Origin: Streptomyces glomeratus
Lineage (GTDB): Bacteria; Actinomycetota; Actinomycetes; Streptomycetales; Streptomycetaceae
Assembly (NCBI RefSeq): GCF_021462825.1
Contig: NZ_JAKEEB010000030.1
Span: 1-64,000 of the forward strand
Length of the DNA: 64,000 nucleotides
Direction: 5' to 3'
The notes below the pieces were generated by a model that did not search any database, was not told the DNA's origin, and saw only the letters and a program-made list of their open reading frames with translations. The translations under genes and the position numbers were made by a program. Positions 33,567 to 42,848 of the stretch are shown one piece after another. Each line of letters starts with the position of its first letter. Positions within the stretch are counted from its first letter, which is position 1.

Positions 33567-35015
33567 CTACTCGTCCGGACTCGGCGGCGGCGGTGTCGGT
33601 GCCCCCGGCAGCCGTACCGTCGCCACAGTGCCCCCGCCCTCCGCCGGCCGCAGGGACACCTCGCCACCGGCCTGCTGGACCGTGCGGGCCACGATGGACA
33701 GGCCCAGGCCCGAGCCGGGCAGCGCGCGGGCCGAGGGGGAGCGCCAGAAGCGGTCGAAGACGTGCGGGAGTTCCTCGGCCGCGATGCCGGGGCCGTGGTC
33801 GCGGACCGTCAGTACGCCGTCCGTGAGGGCGACCTCGATCGTGCCGCCCTCGGGGCTGAACTTCACCGCGTTGTCGAGGATGTTCACAACCGCCCGCTCC
33901 AGCGCGGACGGCTCCGCTCGTACGTACCAGGGCTGGAGGCCCGCCATGATCGTCAGCTCGGGACCGCGCAGCCGGGCGCGGCGCAGGGCGTTCTCGACGG
34001 TGTCCTGCAACTCCACCACCTGGGTCTTGCCGGCGTGCAGGCCCTTCTCGGGACGGGACAGCTCCTGCAGGTCGCCGATCAGCGAGGCCAGTTCCGTCAT
34101 CTGTGCCTTCACCGAGGCGAGCAGTGCCCTGCGGTCCTCCGCAGGCAGCGGACGGCCCGTCTCCTCGCTGCGGGTGAGGAGTTCGATGTTCGTCCGCAGG
34201 GAGGTGAGCGGTGTGCGCAGCTCGTGACCCGCGTCCGCGATCAGCTGCTGCTGTAGCTCCCGGGAGCTGGCGAGGGCCGAGGTCATCGAGTTGAAGGAGC
34301 GGGACAGACGGGCGATCTCGTCCTCGCTGTCCTCGTCCACCGGGATCCGCGTGGTCAGGTCCTCCGTGCGCGCGATGTGTTCGACGGCCTCCGTCAGCTT
34401 GTCGACGGGGCGCAGGCCCGCACGGGCCACGGCCAGGCCGACTGCACCGGCGCCCACGACGCCGAGGCCGGAGACGATGAGGAGGATCACGGCGAGGTCG
34501 TTGAGCGTCTTGTTGGTGTCCTTCAGGGGGTACGCCAAGGTCAGGGCATAGCCCTGGTACACCGTCGGGTCGCCCGGAGTGTCGGCGAGCAGGGGCGTCG
34601 TCAGCACCCGTACCGGTTCGCCCTTGCTGTCGACGCTGTTGTGGAGGACGCCGTGGATCGGATTCCGGGCGATCTCGATGTCGTCGTGGGTCGGTTTTAC
34701 GAGGCCGGTCGAGTTCGGAAAGATGCAGGCCTGGCCGCTGGCATTGATCACCTGCGTGTAGTGGGTGTTGAGATCGGGGCCGCGGTCGTCCTGCGGGGAG
34801 GGCGTGGTCGAGCAGTCGCCCAGGACACGTGCCAGGCCCCCCGGCCGGATCGGCCCGCTGGAAGACCTCAGATCGCTGTCGACCTGGGCGTACAGCTTGC
34901 CCTGGACGATGAACCAGCAGCTCACCGACACCGCCGCCACCCCGAACGCCACCGCCGCCGCCACCAGCAGGGCGAGCCGGGAGCGCAGCGGCAGAGAGCG
35001 GAGACGCTTGATCAC
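33567..35015 (-). CDS. Sensor histidine kinase (MprB/PrrB-like)
   Basis: A 482-aa membrane kinase: helix at ~15-37, extracytoplasmic sensor of about 130 residues with two cysteines (GDCSTTP, QACIFPN), second helix (~175-197), HAMP, H-box DAGHELRTPLTSL, N-box NILDNAVKFSP, G1 VRDHGPGI and G2 GSGLGLSIV. Its ATG overlaps the response regulator stop (ATGA). The pair, together with the HtrA-type protease upstream, resembles mycobacterial MprAB-PepD envelope-stress signalling. The stimulus is unknown. A Pro-rich tail ends the protein. Confidence 0.92.
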   Translation of the reverse strand: MIKRLRSLPLRSRLALLVAAAVAFGVAAVSVSCWFIVQGKLYAQVDSDLRSSSGPIRPGGLARVLGDCSTTPSPQDDRGPDLNTHYTQVINASGQACIFPNSTGLVKPTHDDIEIARNPIHGVLHNSVDSKGEPVRVLTTPLLADTPGDPTVYQGYALTLAYPLKDTNKTLNDLAVILLIVSGLGVVGAGAVGLAVARAGLRPVDKLTEAVEHIARTEDLTTRIPVDEDSEDEIARLSRSFNSMTSALASSRELQQQLIADAGHELRTPLTSLRTNIELLTRSEETGRPLPAEDRRALLASVKAQMTELASLIGDLQELSRPEKGLHAGKTQVVELQDTVENALRRARLRGPELTIMAGLQPWYVRAEPSALERAVVNILDNAVKFSPEGGTIEVALTDGVLTVRDHGPGIAAEELPHVFDRFWRSPSARALPGSGLGLSIVARTVQQAGGEVSLRPAEGGGTVATVRLPGAPTPPPPSPDE

Positions 35016-35743
35016 TCGGCGCCGCCCTGTCGCAGGACATAGCCCACACCGCGCACCGTGTGCACCAGGCGGGGTTCGCCGCCCGCCTCCGTCTTGCGGC
35101 GCAGGTACATCACGTACACGTCGAGGGAGTTCGACGACGGCTCGAAGTCGAAGCCCCAGACCGCCTTGAGGATCTGTTCGCGGGTCAGCACCTGGCGCGG
35201 GTGTGCCATGAACATCTCCAGCAGTGTGAACTCGGTGCGGGTCAGTTCCACGGCTCGCCCGCCCCGTGTGACCTCGCGTGTCGCCAGGTCCATCCGGAGG
35301 TCGGCGAAGGTCAGCGCCTCGTCCTCCGGGCTGCCGACCGCCGTGGCCGCGTAGCCGCTGCGGCGGAGCAGGGCGCGGATACGGGCGAACAGCTCGTCGA
35401 GTTCGAACGGTTTGACCAGGTAGTCGTCCGCCCCGGCATCGAGACCGGTGACGCGGTCGCCGACCGTGTCGCGGGCCGTGAGCATGAGGATGGGGGTGGT
35501 GGAGCCCGCCCCGCGCATCCGGCGGGCGGCGGTGAGGCCGTCCATCCGGGGCATCTGGATGTCCAGGACGACCAGGTCGGGCTGGTACGCCGTCGCCTTC
35601 TCCAGTGCGTCCCCGCCGTCCACGGCGACCTCGGTGTCATAGCCCTCGAAGGCGAGGCTGCGCTGGAGTGCTTCGCGGACCGCCGGCTCGTCGTCGACGA
35701 TCAGGATGCGCTGGAGTTCACGGTCGCCTTCGGCGGGGCTCAT
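35012..35743 (-). CDS. OmpR-family response regulator (MprA-like)
   Basis: A 243-aa regulator. Receiver domain: acidic pair DD17-18 (VDDEP), phospho-acceptor Asp61 (VVLDIQMPRMDG), Thr at LTA, Lys111 (VKPFELDEL). C-terminal winged helix with ELTRTEFTLLEMF and the recognition segment SLDVYVMYLRRK...VRGVGYVL. It is translationally coupled to the kinase downstream. A 386-base gap precedes it, containing no gene but G-rich short repeats (35896-36120). Confidence 0.94.
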   Translation of the reverse strand: MSPAEGDRELQRILIVDDEPAVREALQRSLAFEGYDTEVAVDGGDALEKATAYQPDLVVLDIQMPRMDGLTAARRMRGAGSTTPILMLTARDTVGDRVTGLDAGADDYLVKPFELDELFARIRALLRRSGYAATAVGSPEDEALTFADLRMDLATREVTRGGRAVELTRTEFTLLEMFMAHPRQVLTREQILKAVWGFDFEPSSNSLDVYVMYLRRKTEAGGEPRLVHTVRGVGYVLRQGGAE

Positions 35744-35895
35744 GGAGGTGAGTTCCTAGGGGTGCGACGGGACGGGGCTGAACGTCTTCAGCCTCGCATG
35801 TTTCCCGGCGGTGACGGAAAGGGCCGGACGGGTGCCGGCGCCGGGTTCGTACGCCGTACGGAGGGGCGAGGGCCGGCGCCGGGGCATGTGCGGAG

Positions 35896-36120
35896 GTGGA
35901 TCGGACGGGTGCCGGTGGTGCGGACCGGTGCGGATGGTGCGGACGGGTGCGGGTGGTGCTCGCGGGTGCGAGTGATGCTGGCGGGTGCGTGATGCTGGCG
36001 GGTGCGTGGTGCGGGCGGGTGCCGGGGGGTGCCTGTGGGATCCGGGTCCGGTTTCCGGTGCGGTTTCGGGTGCGGTTGGGCGGACCGGCCGAGTGCCGGG
36101 GCCGGGGCCGGGGCCGTGCG
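35896..36120. repeat. Degenerate GGTGCGG/GGGTGC simple-repeat tract
   Basis: About 220 bases of short, imperfect repeats (GGTGCGGACGGGTGCGG, GATGCTGGCGGGTGCGT twice, GGTGCGGTTTCGGGTGCGG) occupy the space between the 99-aa gene and the response regulator promoter. I see no credible coding frame or regulatory palindrome in it. It is probably a slippage-prone non-coding region, and makes promoter mapping here difficult. Confidence 0.7.
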
Positions 36121-36129
36121 GTGTGCGGG

Positions 36130-36429
36130 TCAGTTCAGCGCCAGGGTGAGCCGGCTCAGCGGCACCACCTTGCAGCGGTGCGGGCGCACGGCGTCGGTTC
36201 GCCGCAGGCCCATCATCTGGGGGACCGGCACCACCGGGACCCGAGTGCCCGGTGCGCGCAGCTCGTACGTCCTCCGCAGAGGCGCCGTGAAGCTCACGAC
36301 GGTGCGGAGTTCGTACGCCTCCGGAGCGGGGGCCGCCGGGCTGTGGAGTTCGTAGGCCACGGCCAGGGCCAGGGAGACCCCGGCGGGGCCGACGGGGGTG
36401 GTCGTCTCGTGCAGTACCTGCTTGATCAT
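36130..36429 (-). CDS. Small protein of unknown function downstream of htrA-like gene
   Basis: A 99-aa protein with an excellent ribosome site (AAGGAGCACGAC before ATG 36429). It is rich in Pro, Ala, Val and Arg and repeats an YEL motif (VAYELHSP, EAYELRTV, RTYELRAP) at roughly 19-residue then 15-residue spacing, predicting short repeated beta strands. There is no signal peptide or membrane segment. It follows the HtrA-like gene after 37 bases and precedes the two-component genes, so it is probably part of the same stress-linked unit. Function unknown. Confidence 0.7.
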   Translation of the reverse strand: MIKQVLHETTTPVGPAGVSLALAVAYELHSPAAPAPEAYELRTVVSFTAPLRRTYELRAPGTRVPVVPVPQMMGLRRTDAVRPHRCKVVPLSRLTLALN

Positions 36430-36466
36430 GTCGTGCTCCTTACCAGCCGCCCTACCGGGCGCCCGC

Positions 36467-37507
36467 TCAGCTCCGGGATCCGGAGCGGAGCGTCTTCAGG
36501 TCGGACTTGACGGTGTTGATCGGGATGGCGAAGCCGAGGCCCACGCTGCCGGCGCTCGACGAGGTGGAGTCCGAACCGGCCGAGTACATCGCCGAGTTGA
36601 TGCCGATGACATTGCCGTTCATGTCGATGAGGGCGCCGCCGGAGTTGCCCGGGTTGAGGGACGCGTCCGTCTGGATCGCCCTGTAGGTGGTGGTGGAGGG
36701 CCCGGTGTCGCCGTTGAAATGGCGGCCGCCGAACTCGAACGGCCACTGGCCGTTGCCCTGGCCCTGGTTCTCGTCGGTCGAGACGGTGACGTCGCGGTTG
36801 AGGGACGAGACGATGCCGCTGGTGACCGTGCCGGTGAGGCCCTCGGGGGAACCGATCGCCACGACCTGGTCGCCGACCTGGATGCCGTCGGAGTTGCCCA
36901 GCGTGGCGGCCTTCAGTTTCGAGGCGCCCTCCGCCTTGATGAGCGCGAGGTCCTTCTTGCTGTCCGTGCCGACGACCTGGGCGGTGTAGGACCTGCCGCT
37001 GCTCGTGGTCACCTTGATCGAGGACGCGCCGGAGACGACGTGGTTGTTGGTGACGATCTCGCCGTCGCCGGTGACGATCACGCCGGAGCCGGTCGACTCG
37101 CCGGTGTTGGACGTGGCGCTGATCTCCACGATGCTCGGGCTGACCGCGGCGGCCACTCCCGCCACCGTGCCCTTCTTGCTCGACGGCACCACGGTGGTGC
37201 TGGTCGAGCTGGAGGGGACGGTGCTCTTGCCGGTGAGTTCCTGGATGCCGAACGCCGTGCCGCCCCCGATCGCCGCGGCGACGATCGCCACGGCGGCGAG
37301 GAGGGCGAGCGGCCCCTTCGCACGCTTCTTCGACGTGGCCGAGGGGTCCGGCTCGAACGGGGCCGAGGGGCCCGGCTCGAACGCCGGCGGGGGCGGCCAC
37401 TCCGGGTTCACGGGGGAAGAGACGTGCTGCTGCCGGGGGTGCGCGGACTGGCGCCCGTCACCCTGGGGGTACTGGTCCTCGCCGCTGCGGCGGAAGCTCT
37501 CGGTCAT
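36467..37507 (-). CDS. HtrA-type membrane-anchored serine protease lacking a PDZ domain
   Basis: A 346-aa protein: a Pro-rich cytoplasmic N-terminus (1-60), a membrane helix (~66-88), a Ser/Thr linker, then a trypsin-like HtrA domain with His156 (VTNNHVV), Asp186 (KKDLALIK) and Ser289 (LNPGNSGGAL), followed by GLGFAIPINTV. The chain stops right after the protease core, so the C-terminal PDZ domain usual for DegP/HtrA is missing. It would act outside the membrane on misfolded or signalling proteins. Its neighbours are a small protein and an MprAB-like two-component system, a known actinobacterial pairing. Confidence 0.92.
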   Translation of the reverse strand: MTESFRRSGEDQYPQGDGRQSAHPRQQHVSSPVNPEWPPPPAFEPGPSAPFEPDPSATSKKRAKGPLALLAAVAIVAAAIGGGTAFGIQELTGKSTVPSSSTSTTVVPSSKKGTVAGVAAAVSPSIVEISATSNTGESTGSGVIVTGDGEIVTNNHVVSGASSIKVTTSSGRSYTAQVVGTDSKKDLALIKAEGASKLKAATLGNSDGIQVGDQVVAIGSPEGLTGTVTSGIVSSLNRDVTVSTDENQGQGNGQWPFEFGGRHFNGDTGPSTTTYRAIQTDASLNPGNSGGALIDMNGNVIGINSAMYSAGSDSTSSSAGSVGLGFAIPINTVKSDLKTLRSGSRS

Positions 37508-37883
37508 GTAAGAGAGAGTGTCCCGCGATCATGAGAGCCGTCTGAGTCGCCGCTGAGAAGCCCGACAGAACCGCGTATGCCCGTTGTAAGGGCGTCTCCG
37601 GACGAGGGCGTCTCCGGGAGCCCAGGGGTTCACGGGCCAGTGAGGCAAAGGAAACCACGGATGTCCCCGAGGTGAGAGCACGGGGTGCGGCGGCCGAACG
37701 TTTGTCTGAGACCTGTGAAGCCGGTGTGCCGGAAGGGCGCCCGAGGCTACGATCACGGCCACCTGAGGGGGGCTCCGCGGTTTTGCCCGACTGCGCCGCG
37801 CGGTTTCGCGCCGCGCCGCGTCGGGCCGGTGCGTCGTACGCCCTTCCCGGGCCCTTGCCTACGACACATCCCAGGAGCCCTGA

Positions 37884-39701
37884 GTGATACGTGCCCTGCG
37901 CGGCCGCTGGAGACGCCCCACCGTGGCACTTCCCGCGGCCGCCCTCGCGCTGGCCCTGACCGGCGCCGGCGCCCTGGCGGCCCAGTCGGCGGTGGCCGCC
38001 GGCGGACTTCCCAGGCCGGCCGCCGCCGAAGGACTCCCCACCCCCGGAGCCCTCCCGCATCGGACCGCCGTTCCCAAGCCGGCCGCCTCCTCCGAGGAAC
38101 TGCACGAACGACTGCTCAACGCCGCCAGGAGCCAGGCCGCCGAGAACGAACGGCAGAAGCAGCAGACGGCCGCCAAGGCGCCCGCCGCCACCGCCGATGC
38201 GAACAAGGTGTCGCCGTTCATCATCGGCGGCACCGAGACGACGATCGCCTCGGCGCCCTGGATGGTCCAGCTCGGTTACTACGACCCTGCCACCGGCAAG
38301 GGCTACTTCTGCGGCGGCACCCTGGTCGCCCCGAACAAGGTCCTCACCGCCGCCCACTGCGTCGCGGGCCTGAACTGGCCCGCGAACGGTGTCGTGCGGA
38401 GCGGCTCCGCCGACCTCGACGGCGGAACCGCGGTGGGTGTGCTGCGTCAGTGGAGCCACCCCCGCTACAACCCGGACACCATCCGGAACGACATCGCGGT
38501 CCTCACCCTCGACCAGCCGCTGGAGCAGCAGTGGCTGCAGCTGGCCGCGTCGAACGACAGCGCGCTCTACCAGCCCGGCACCCCCGCCACCGTCTACGGG
38601 TGGGGCCTCACCTCGGGTGCCGACGGCGCCCAGCTGTCGGCCACGCTGCGCAAGGTGAGCCTGCCGCTGGTCGCCGACGCGACCTGCAACAGCGCGATGC
38701 AGACGGTCATCGGCGCGGACTACTTCGCCGAGGGCTCGATGATCTGCGCCGGCACTCCGGCCACCGGCACCGACGAGGGCACCAAGAGCACCTGCAGCGG
38801 CGACTCCGGCGGCCCGCTCGTGGTCGGCGGCAAGATCGTCGGTGTGGTCTCGTGGGGGGTCGCGGGCTGCACGGGCAAGGGCGCCTACCCGGTCTTCACC
38901 AAGGTCTCCTCGTACACCTGGGCCGCGCAGCCCCGCATCGACGACACGGACCTGTCCTACGACGGCCGCGCCGACCTGCTGGAGCGCACCCCGTCCGGAG
39001 GCCTGTTCGAGCAGGACAGCAAGGGCACCTCGCTCACCCAGCGCTCCTACGGCAGCAACGGCTGGCAGAACGCCGGCTGGGCTCTCCAGGCCGACCTGGA
39101 CCGCGACTACTACCAGGACCTGATCGTCCGCGACAAGGGCGACGGCAAGCTGTACCGCAGCTACATGGACCACGCGTCCGGGCAGTTCACCTGGATGCAG
39201 ATCAGCACGGTGTGGGGCGGCTACAAGTCGTACGCCATCCCCGGTGACCTGACCGGTGACGCCCGCCCCGACCTGGTCGCGGCGGACACGGACGGCTCGG
39301 TCTACCTGTACCCGGGCAAGGGGAACGGCCAGTTCTACGGCCGCGTCAAGGTCGTCGACCGGGCCTGGAAGGGTGTGAAGCTCTTCGGTCACGGCGACCT
39401 GTCCGGCGACGGCAAGGCCGACCTGCTGGTCCGCTCCACCGACGGCACCCTGTGGCTGTACCGGGGCACCCAGCAGGAGCACACCCCGTGGTCGACCCGG
39501 ATCAAGGCGCGTACGGGCTGGAACTTCACCTCGAACGTCACGAACGGCGATGTGACGGGCGACGGCATCGCCGACGTCATCACCCGTGACTCCGGCGGCA
39601 CCCTGTGGCTGTACCCCGGCACCAACAAGGCGTCCTCGTCCCTGTTCGGCTCGCGGATCAAGCTCGGCACCGGTTACAACCAGTACAACCTGCTGTTCTG
39701 A
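37884..39701 (+). CDS. Secreted trypsin-fold protease with C-terminal FG-GAP/VCBS repeats
   Basis: A 605-aa precursor: signal peptide (~1-38), propeptide-like region with a helix (71-97), activation site at IIGG (113-116), S1 protease core to about residue 348 with His158, Asp203 and Ser308 (CSGDSGGP), then about 250 residues of FG-GAP/VCBS beta-propeller repeats (DLTGDARPDLVAADTDGSVYLYPG, DLSGDGKADLLVRSTDGTLWLYRG, DVTGDGIADVITRDSGGTLWLYPG). The specificity position equivalent to trypsin Asp189 is Ser302, as in chymotrypsin. Start GTG 37884 follows AGGAG. The propeller probably binds substrate or calcium. Confidence 0.92.
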   Translation: MIRALRGRWRRPTVALPAAALALALTGAGALAAQSAVAAGGLPRPAAAEGLPTPGALPHRTAVPKPAASSEELHERLLNAARSQAAENERQKQQTAAKAPAATADANKVSPFIIGGTETTIASAPWMVQLGYYDPATGKGYFCGGTLVAPNKVLTAAHCVAGLNWPANGVVRSGSADLDGGTAVGVLRQWSHPRYNPDTIRNDIAVLTLDQPLEQQWLQLAASNDSALYQPGTPATVYGWGLTSGADGAQLSATLRKVSLPLVADATCNSAMQTVIGADYFAEGSMICAGTPATGTDEGTKSTCSGDSGGPLVVGGKIVGVVSWGVAGCTGKGAYPVFTKVSSYTWAAQPRIDDTDLSYDGRADLLERTPSGGLFEQDSKGTSLTQRSYGSNGWQNAGWALQADLDRDYYQDLIVRDKGDGKLYRSYMDHASGQFTWMQISTVWGGYKSYAIPGDLTGDARPDLVAADTDGSVYLYPGKGNGQFYGRVKVVDRAWKGVKLFGHGDLSGDGKADLLVRSTDGTLWLYRGTQQEHTPWSTRIKARTGWNFTSNVTNGDVTGDGIADVITRDSGGTLWLYPGTNKASSSLFGSRIKLGTGYNQYNLLF

Positions 39702-39733
39702 GTGTTCCCGGCAGCCTCTGCACCACTGCCTCA

Positions 39734-39767
39734 GCGACGGCCCGCCGGCGATCCGGCGGGCCGTCGC
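39734..39767 (+). terminator. Terminator after the secreted protease
   Basis: A perfect 15-bp stem (39734-39748 with 39753-39767) with a tetraloop begins 33 bases after the protease stop codon and is followed by CTTCC. It lies between convergent genes and may serve the lacI-type gene as well. Confidence 0.88.
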
Positions 39768-39849
39768 CTTCCCCGCACATGGCGCCGGGACGGGCCGTCT
39801 CGTGTGGTCCGGCGGCGGCAGGACCGGCCGTCTGCCCTGATCGGGTGGC

Positions 39850-40875
39850 TCAGTCCTGGCACCCGCAGGACCGGCGCACCACCAGCCGCGACGGGAACTG
39901 CCTGACCCGCTCGCGTCGTGAGCCGGCCACGCGCAGGCCGTCGTCGAGGACGAGGTCCACGGCCGCCCGGGCCATCGCCGACCGGTCCGAGGCCACCGTC
40001 GTCAGCGGCGGATCCGTGAGCGCCGCCTCCTTGACGTCGTCGAAGCCCGCCACGGCCAGCTCGCCCGGCACGTCGATGCGCAGCTCGCGTGCCGCGCGCA
40101 GCACGCCGATCGCCTGGTCGTCGGTGGAGCAGAAGATGGCCGGCGGCCGGTTCGGCCCGGACAGCAGCTCAAGGCCCACCTGATACGCGTCGTAGCGGTT
40201 GTACGCCGCCTCGAACAGCCGGCCCTCCGTCGGGAGCCCGGCCTCCCCCATCGCTCGCCGCCAGCCCTCGACGTGGTCGGAGACGGGGTCGCCGACCGCC
40301 GGGGTCTCCGCGGTGCCGCCCATGCAGGCGACGTACTCGTAGCCGTGCTCCAGCAGGTGGCGTACGGCGAGCTGGGCGCCACCGAGGTCATCGGTGACGA
40401 CCGCGACGTCGTCGATCGCCTCGGGGCGCTCGTGCAGCAGCACCACCCGGGCGTCCCAGGCGTCGATCTCGGCGGCGGCGTGGTCGTTGAGCGCGTGGCT
40501 GACCAGGATCAGCCCGGAGACGCGCATACCGAGGAAGGCCCGCAGATAGTGGACCTCGCGCTCGGCCACATAGTCGGTGTTGCCGACCAGCACCATCTTT
40601 CCCCGCTCGGCGGCGGCCTGCTCGACCGCGTGCGTCATCTCGCCGAAGAAGGGCTGGCGCGCATCCGGGACGATCATGCCTATGAGGTCCGTGCGCCGCG
40701 ACGCCATCGCCTGGGCGACCCGGTCGGGCCGGTACCCCAGCTCCTTGATCGCGGCGAGGACACGCTCGCGCGTGGCCGGGGCGACCGGCCGGGGTCCGTT
40801 GTTGATGACGTAGCTCACGACCGCCGTGGAAGTTCCCGCCAGCCGCGCCACATCGTCCCGAGTCACCTTGGCCAC
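39850..40875 (-). CDS. LacI-family transcriptional regulator
   Basis: A 341-aa repressor. The N-terminal LacI helix-turn-helix is clear (TRDDVARLAGTSTAVVSYVINNGPRPV) with the hinge helix RVAQAMASRRTDLIGMIVPD, then a periplasmic-binding-like effector domain ending with FDDVKEAALTDPPLTTVAS. It should bind a sugar or related ligand. The N-terminal helix-turn-helix starts only six residues after the GTG at 40875. No sugar transport genes lie nearby, so its targets are elsewhere or it acts globally. Confidence 0.92.
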   Translation of the reverse strand: MAKVTRDDVARLAGTSTAVVSYVINNGPRPVAPATRERVLAAIKELGYRPDRVAQAMASRRTDLIGMIVPDARQPFFGEMTHAVEQAAAERGKMVLVGNTDYVAEREVHYLRAFLGMRVSGLILVSHALNDHAAAEIDAWDARVVLLHERPEAIDDVAVVTDDLGGAQLAVRHLLEHGYEYVACMGGTAETPAVGDPVSDHVEGWRRAMGEAGLPTEGRLFEAAYNRYDAYQVGLELLSGPNRPPAIFCSTDDQAIGVLRAARELRIDVPGELAVAGFDDVKEAALTDPPLTTVASDRSAMARAAVDLVLDDGLRVAGSRRERVRQFPSRLVVRRSCGCQD

Positions 40876-40924
40876 GCGCGGAGTCTACGCGGATGGACCG
40901 CCTCTGGGCAGGGCTTACGCGGTT

Positions 40925-41704
40925 CTATGCCTCAGCCGTGACCTCGGCCGCGGACACGGCTGCCGTCTCGTCCGCTTCCGTGGCCTTCGGCTGGCCCGCC
41001 TTCGGCTTCGTCTCCTCGGCCGCGCGGTCCGCCTTCTCCGGGGTCACGAACCGGTAGCCGACGTTCCGGACGGTGCCGATCAGCGACTCGTGCTCGGGGC
41101 CGAGCTTGGCGCGCAGCCGTCGTACATGGACGTCGACCGTGCGCGTGCCGCCGAAGTAGTCGTAGCCCCAGACCTCCTGGAGCAGCTGGGCGCGGGTGAA
41201 GACGCGGCCCGGGTGCTGCGCGAGGTACTTCAGGAGCTCGAACTCCTTGAAGGTGAGGTCGAGGACCCGGCCCTTGAGCTTGGCGCTGTAGGTCGCCTCG
41301 TCCACGGACAGGTCACCGTTGCGGATCTCCATCGGGGAGTCGTCGTTGACGATCTGCTGGCGGCCCATGGCCAGCCGCAGCCGCGCCTCCACCTCGGCCG
41401 GCCCCGCGGTGTCCAGCAGGACGTCGTCGATGCCCCAGTCGGCGGTGACCGCGGCGAGACCGCCCTCGGTGACGACGAGGATCAGGGGACAGCCGGGGCC
41501 GGTCGAGCGCAGCAGCTGGCACAGGCTGCGGACCTGCGGGAGGTCCCGTCGCCCGTCGACCAGGATCACGTCGGCGCCCGGGGTGTCGACGAGAGCGGGG
41601 CCTTCCGCCGGAGCCACTCGCACGTTGTGCAGGAGCAGGCCGAGCGCCGGAAGCACCTCCGTCGACGGCTGGAGAGCATTGGTCAGGAGCAGCAGGGAAC
41701 TCAT
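40925..41704 (-). CDS. glnR: Global nitrogen regulator GlnR
   Basis: A 259-aa OmpR-type orphan regulator. The receiver-like domain begins MSSLLLLTNALQPSTEVLPAL and keeps only one of the acidic residues (VILVDGRRDL), as expected for GlnR, which is not controlled by classical Asp phosphorylation. The winged helix (DLTFKEFELLKYLAQHPGRVFTRAQLLQEVWGYDYFGGTRTVDVHVRRLRAKLG) is complete. It controls glutamine synthetase, ammonium transport and other nitrogen genes. ATG 41704 is preceded by GGAGAGGTG. The acidic/Ala C-terminal tail is variable in the family. Confidence 0.95.
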   Translation of the reverse strand: MSSLLLLTNALQPSTEVLPALGLLLHNVRVAPAEGPALVDTPGADVILVDGRRDLPQVRSLCQLLRSTGPGCPLILVVTEGGLAAVTADWGIDDVLLDTAGPAEVEARLRLAMGRQQIVNDDSPMEIRNGDLSVDEATYSAKLKGRVLDLTFKEFELLKYLAQHPGRVFTRAQLLQEVWGYDYFGGTRTVDVHVRRLRAKLGPEHESLIGTVRNVGYRFVTPEKADRAAEETKPKAGQPKATEADETAAVSAAEVTAEA

Positions 41705-41956
41705 CGCACCTCTCCCGCTTTGGTCGTCATACGTCCGTGCACGGTTCGCTCGCCCATAACGTCTGGTTCCTCCTCGGTCCCTTCGAGGACGTATGCGGCA
41801 CTGCTTCGTACGGTGCGAGTCCCGGCCTCTGGGCCCCGCTATGCGTTCGACAACCCGTACACCTGCGGTTTCCCGCTTCGTATACAACGCCTCCGAAAGC
41901 ACGAAAGGACCCGGGGGCTACGCTGCCCGAGTCCTCTGCCCAGCAGAATAGCCCAC

Positions 41957-42811
41957 ATGAGCGCTGGTCGGGCAGGTCACGCGGCATCATTCGCAGTACG
42001 TCCGGAGTCCGAGACGGCCCGTCGGCCGCCTTCGCGGACCTTTCTGCGCACGGTCGACGGGGTCTCGATCGACGCCGCATACAATCCTGGCTCCTCCGTA
42101 CACGACACCGGACGTACATCCGCCGGCCACCTGCGGGATCTTGTATTCGTCGTCGCGCACGGCTTCACCGGCGATCTGGAACGGCCTCATGTGCGCCGGA
42201 TCGCGGGCGTCCTCGCCGGGCACGGAGCGGTGGTCACCTTCTCCTTCCGCGGGCACGGGACTTCGGGGGGACGCTCGACGGTCGGCGACCGGGAGGTGCA
42301 CGACCTGGCGGCCGCTGTGCGCTGGGCACGCGAGCTGGGACACTCCCGGGTGGTGACCGTCGGCTTCTCGATGGGCGGGTCGGTGGTGCTGCGGCACGCG
42401 GCGCAGCCCCAGGAGGGCACGGGCCCGGACGCGGTGGTGGCCGTCAGCGCCCCCGCCCGCTGGTACTACCGCGGTACGGCCCCCATGCGGCGGGTGCACT
42501 GGCTGGTGACCCGGCCCGCGGGCCGCCTCGTGGGCCGCTACGGCCTGCGTACCCGTATCCACCACCGGGACTGGGACCCGGTTCCCCTTTCCCCGGTGCA
42601 GTCCGTACCGCTGATCGCGCCGGTCCCGCTGCTGATCGTGCACGGCGACCGGGACGGCTATTTCCCCGTCGACCACCCGCGGATGCTGGCGAACGCCGCC
42701 CCCGGACACGCCGAACTGTGGCTGGAGCCCGGCATGGGCCATGCCGAGCACGCCAGCGACGACGGCCTGATGGCCCGGATCGGGGCGTGGGCGGTCTCGC
42801 GCGCGGGCTAG
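41957..42811 (+). CDS. Alpha/beta hydrolase
   Basis: A 284-aa alpha/beta-hydrolase fold protein: oxyanion region VFVVAHGFTGD, nucleophile elbow VGFSMGGS (serine in GFSMG), acid in IVHGDRDGYFPV and histidine in GMGHAEHA. FRGHGTSGG is typical of lysophospholipase or esterase-like members. It probably hydrolyses an ester or thioester in the cytoplasm. ATG 41957 is divergent from glnR with a 252-base gap. A much longer open frame exists upstream in the same frame but it is the shadow of glnR and is rejected. Confidence 0.88.
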   Translation: MSAGRAGHAASFAVRPESETARRPPSRTFLRTVDGVSIDAAYNPGSSVHDTGRTSAGHLRDLVFVVAHGFTGDLERPHVRRIAGVLAGHGAVVTFSFRGHGTSGGRSTVGDREVHDLAAAVRWARELGHSRVVTVGFSMGGSVVLRHAAQPQEGTGPDAVVAVSAPARWYYRGTAPMRRVHWLVTRPAGRLVGRYGLRTRIHHRDWDPVPLSPVQSVPLIAPVPLLIVHGDRDGYFPVDHPRMLANAAPGHAELWLEPGMGHAEHASDDGLMARIGAWAVSRAG

Positions 42812-42848
42812 CCTGACGGTGTTCACCACGACCGAGTTGAGGAAGCAG

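Noticed and set aside
37458..39482. 674-aa minus-strand open frame opposite the secreted protease
   Set aside because: Shadow frame; the plus-strand protease has a full catalytic triad and signal peptide.
39850..40875. LacI gene as part of a sugar utilisation operon
   Set aside because: No transporter or glycosidase gene lies nearby and I found no clear LacI-type palindrome at its promoter.
40826..41956. N-terminal extension of the alpha/beta hydrolase frame
   Set aside because: This part is antisense to glnR; the hydrolase fold begins after ATG 41957.
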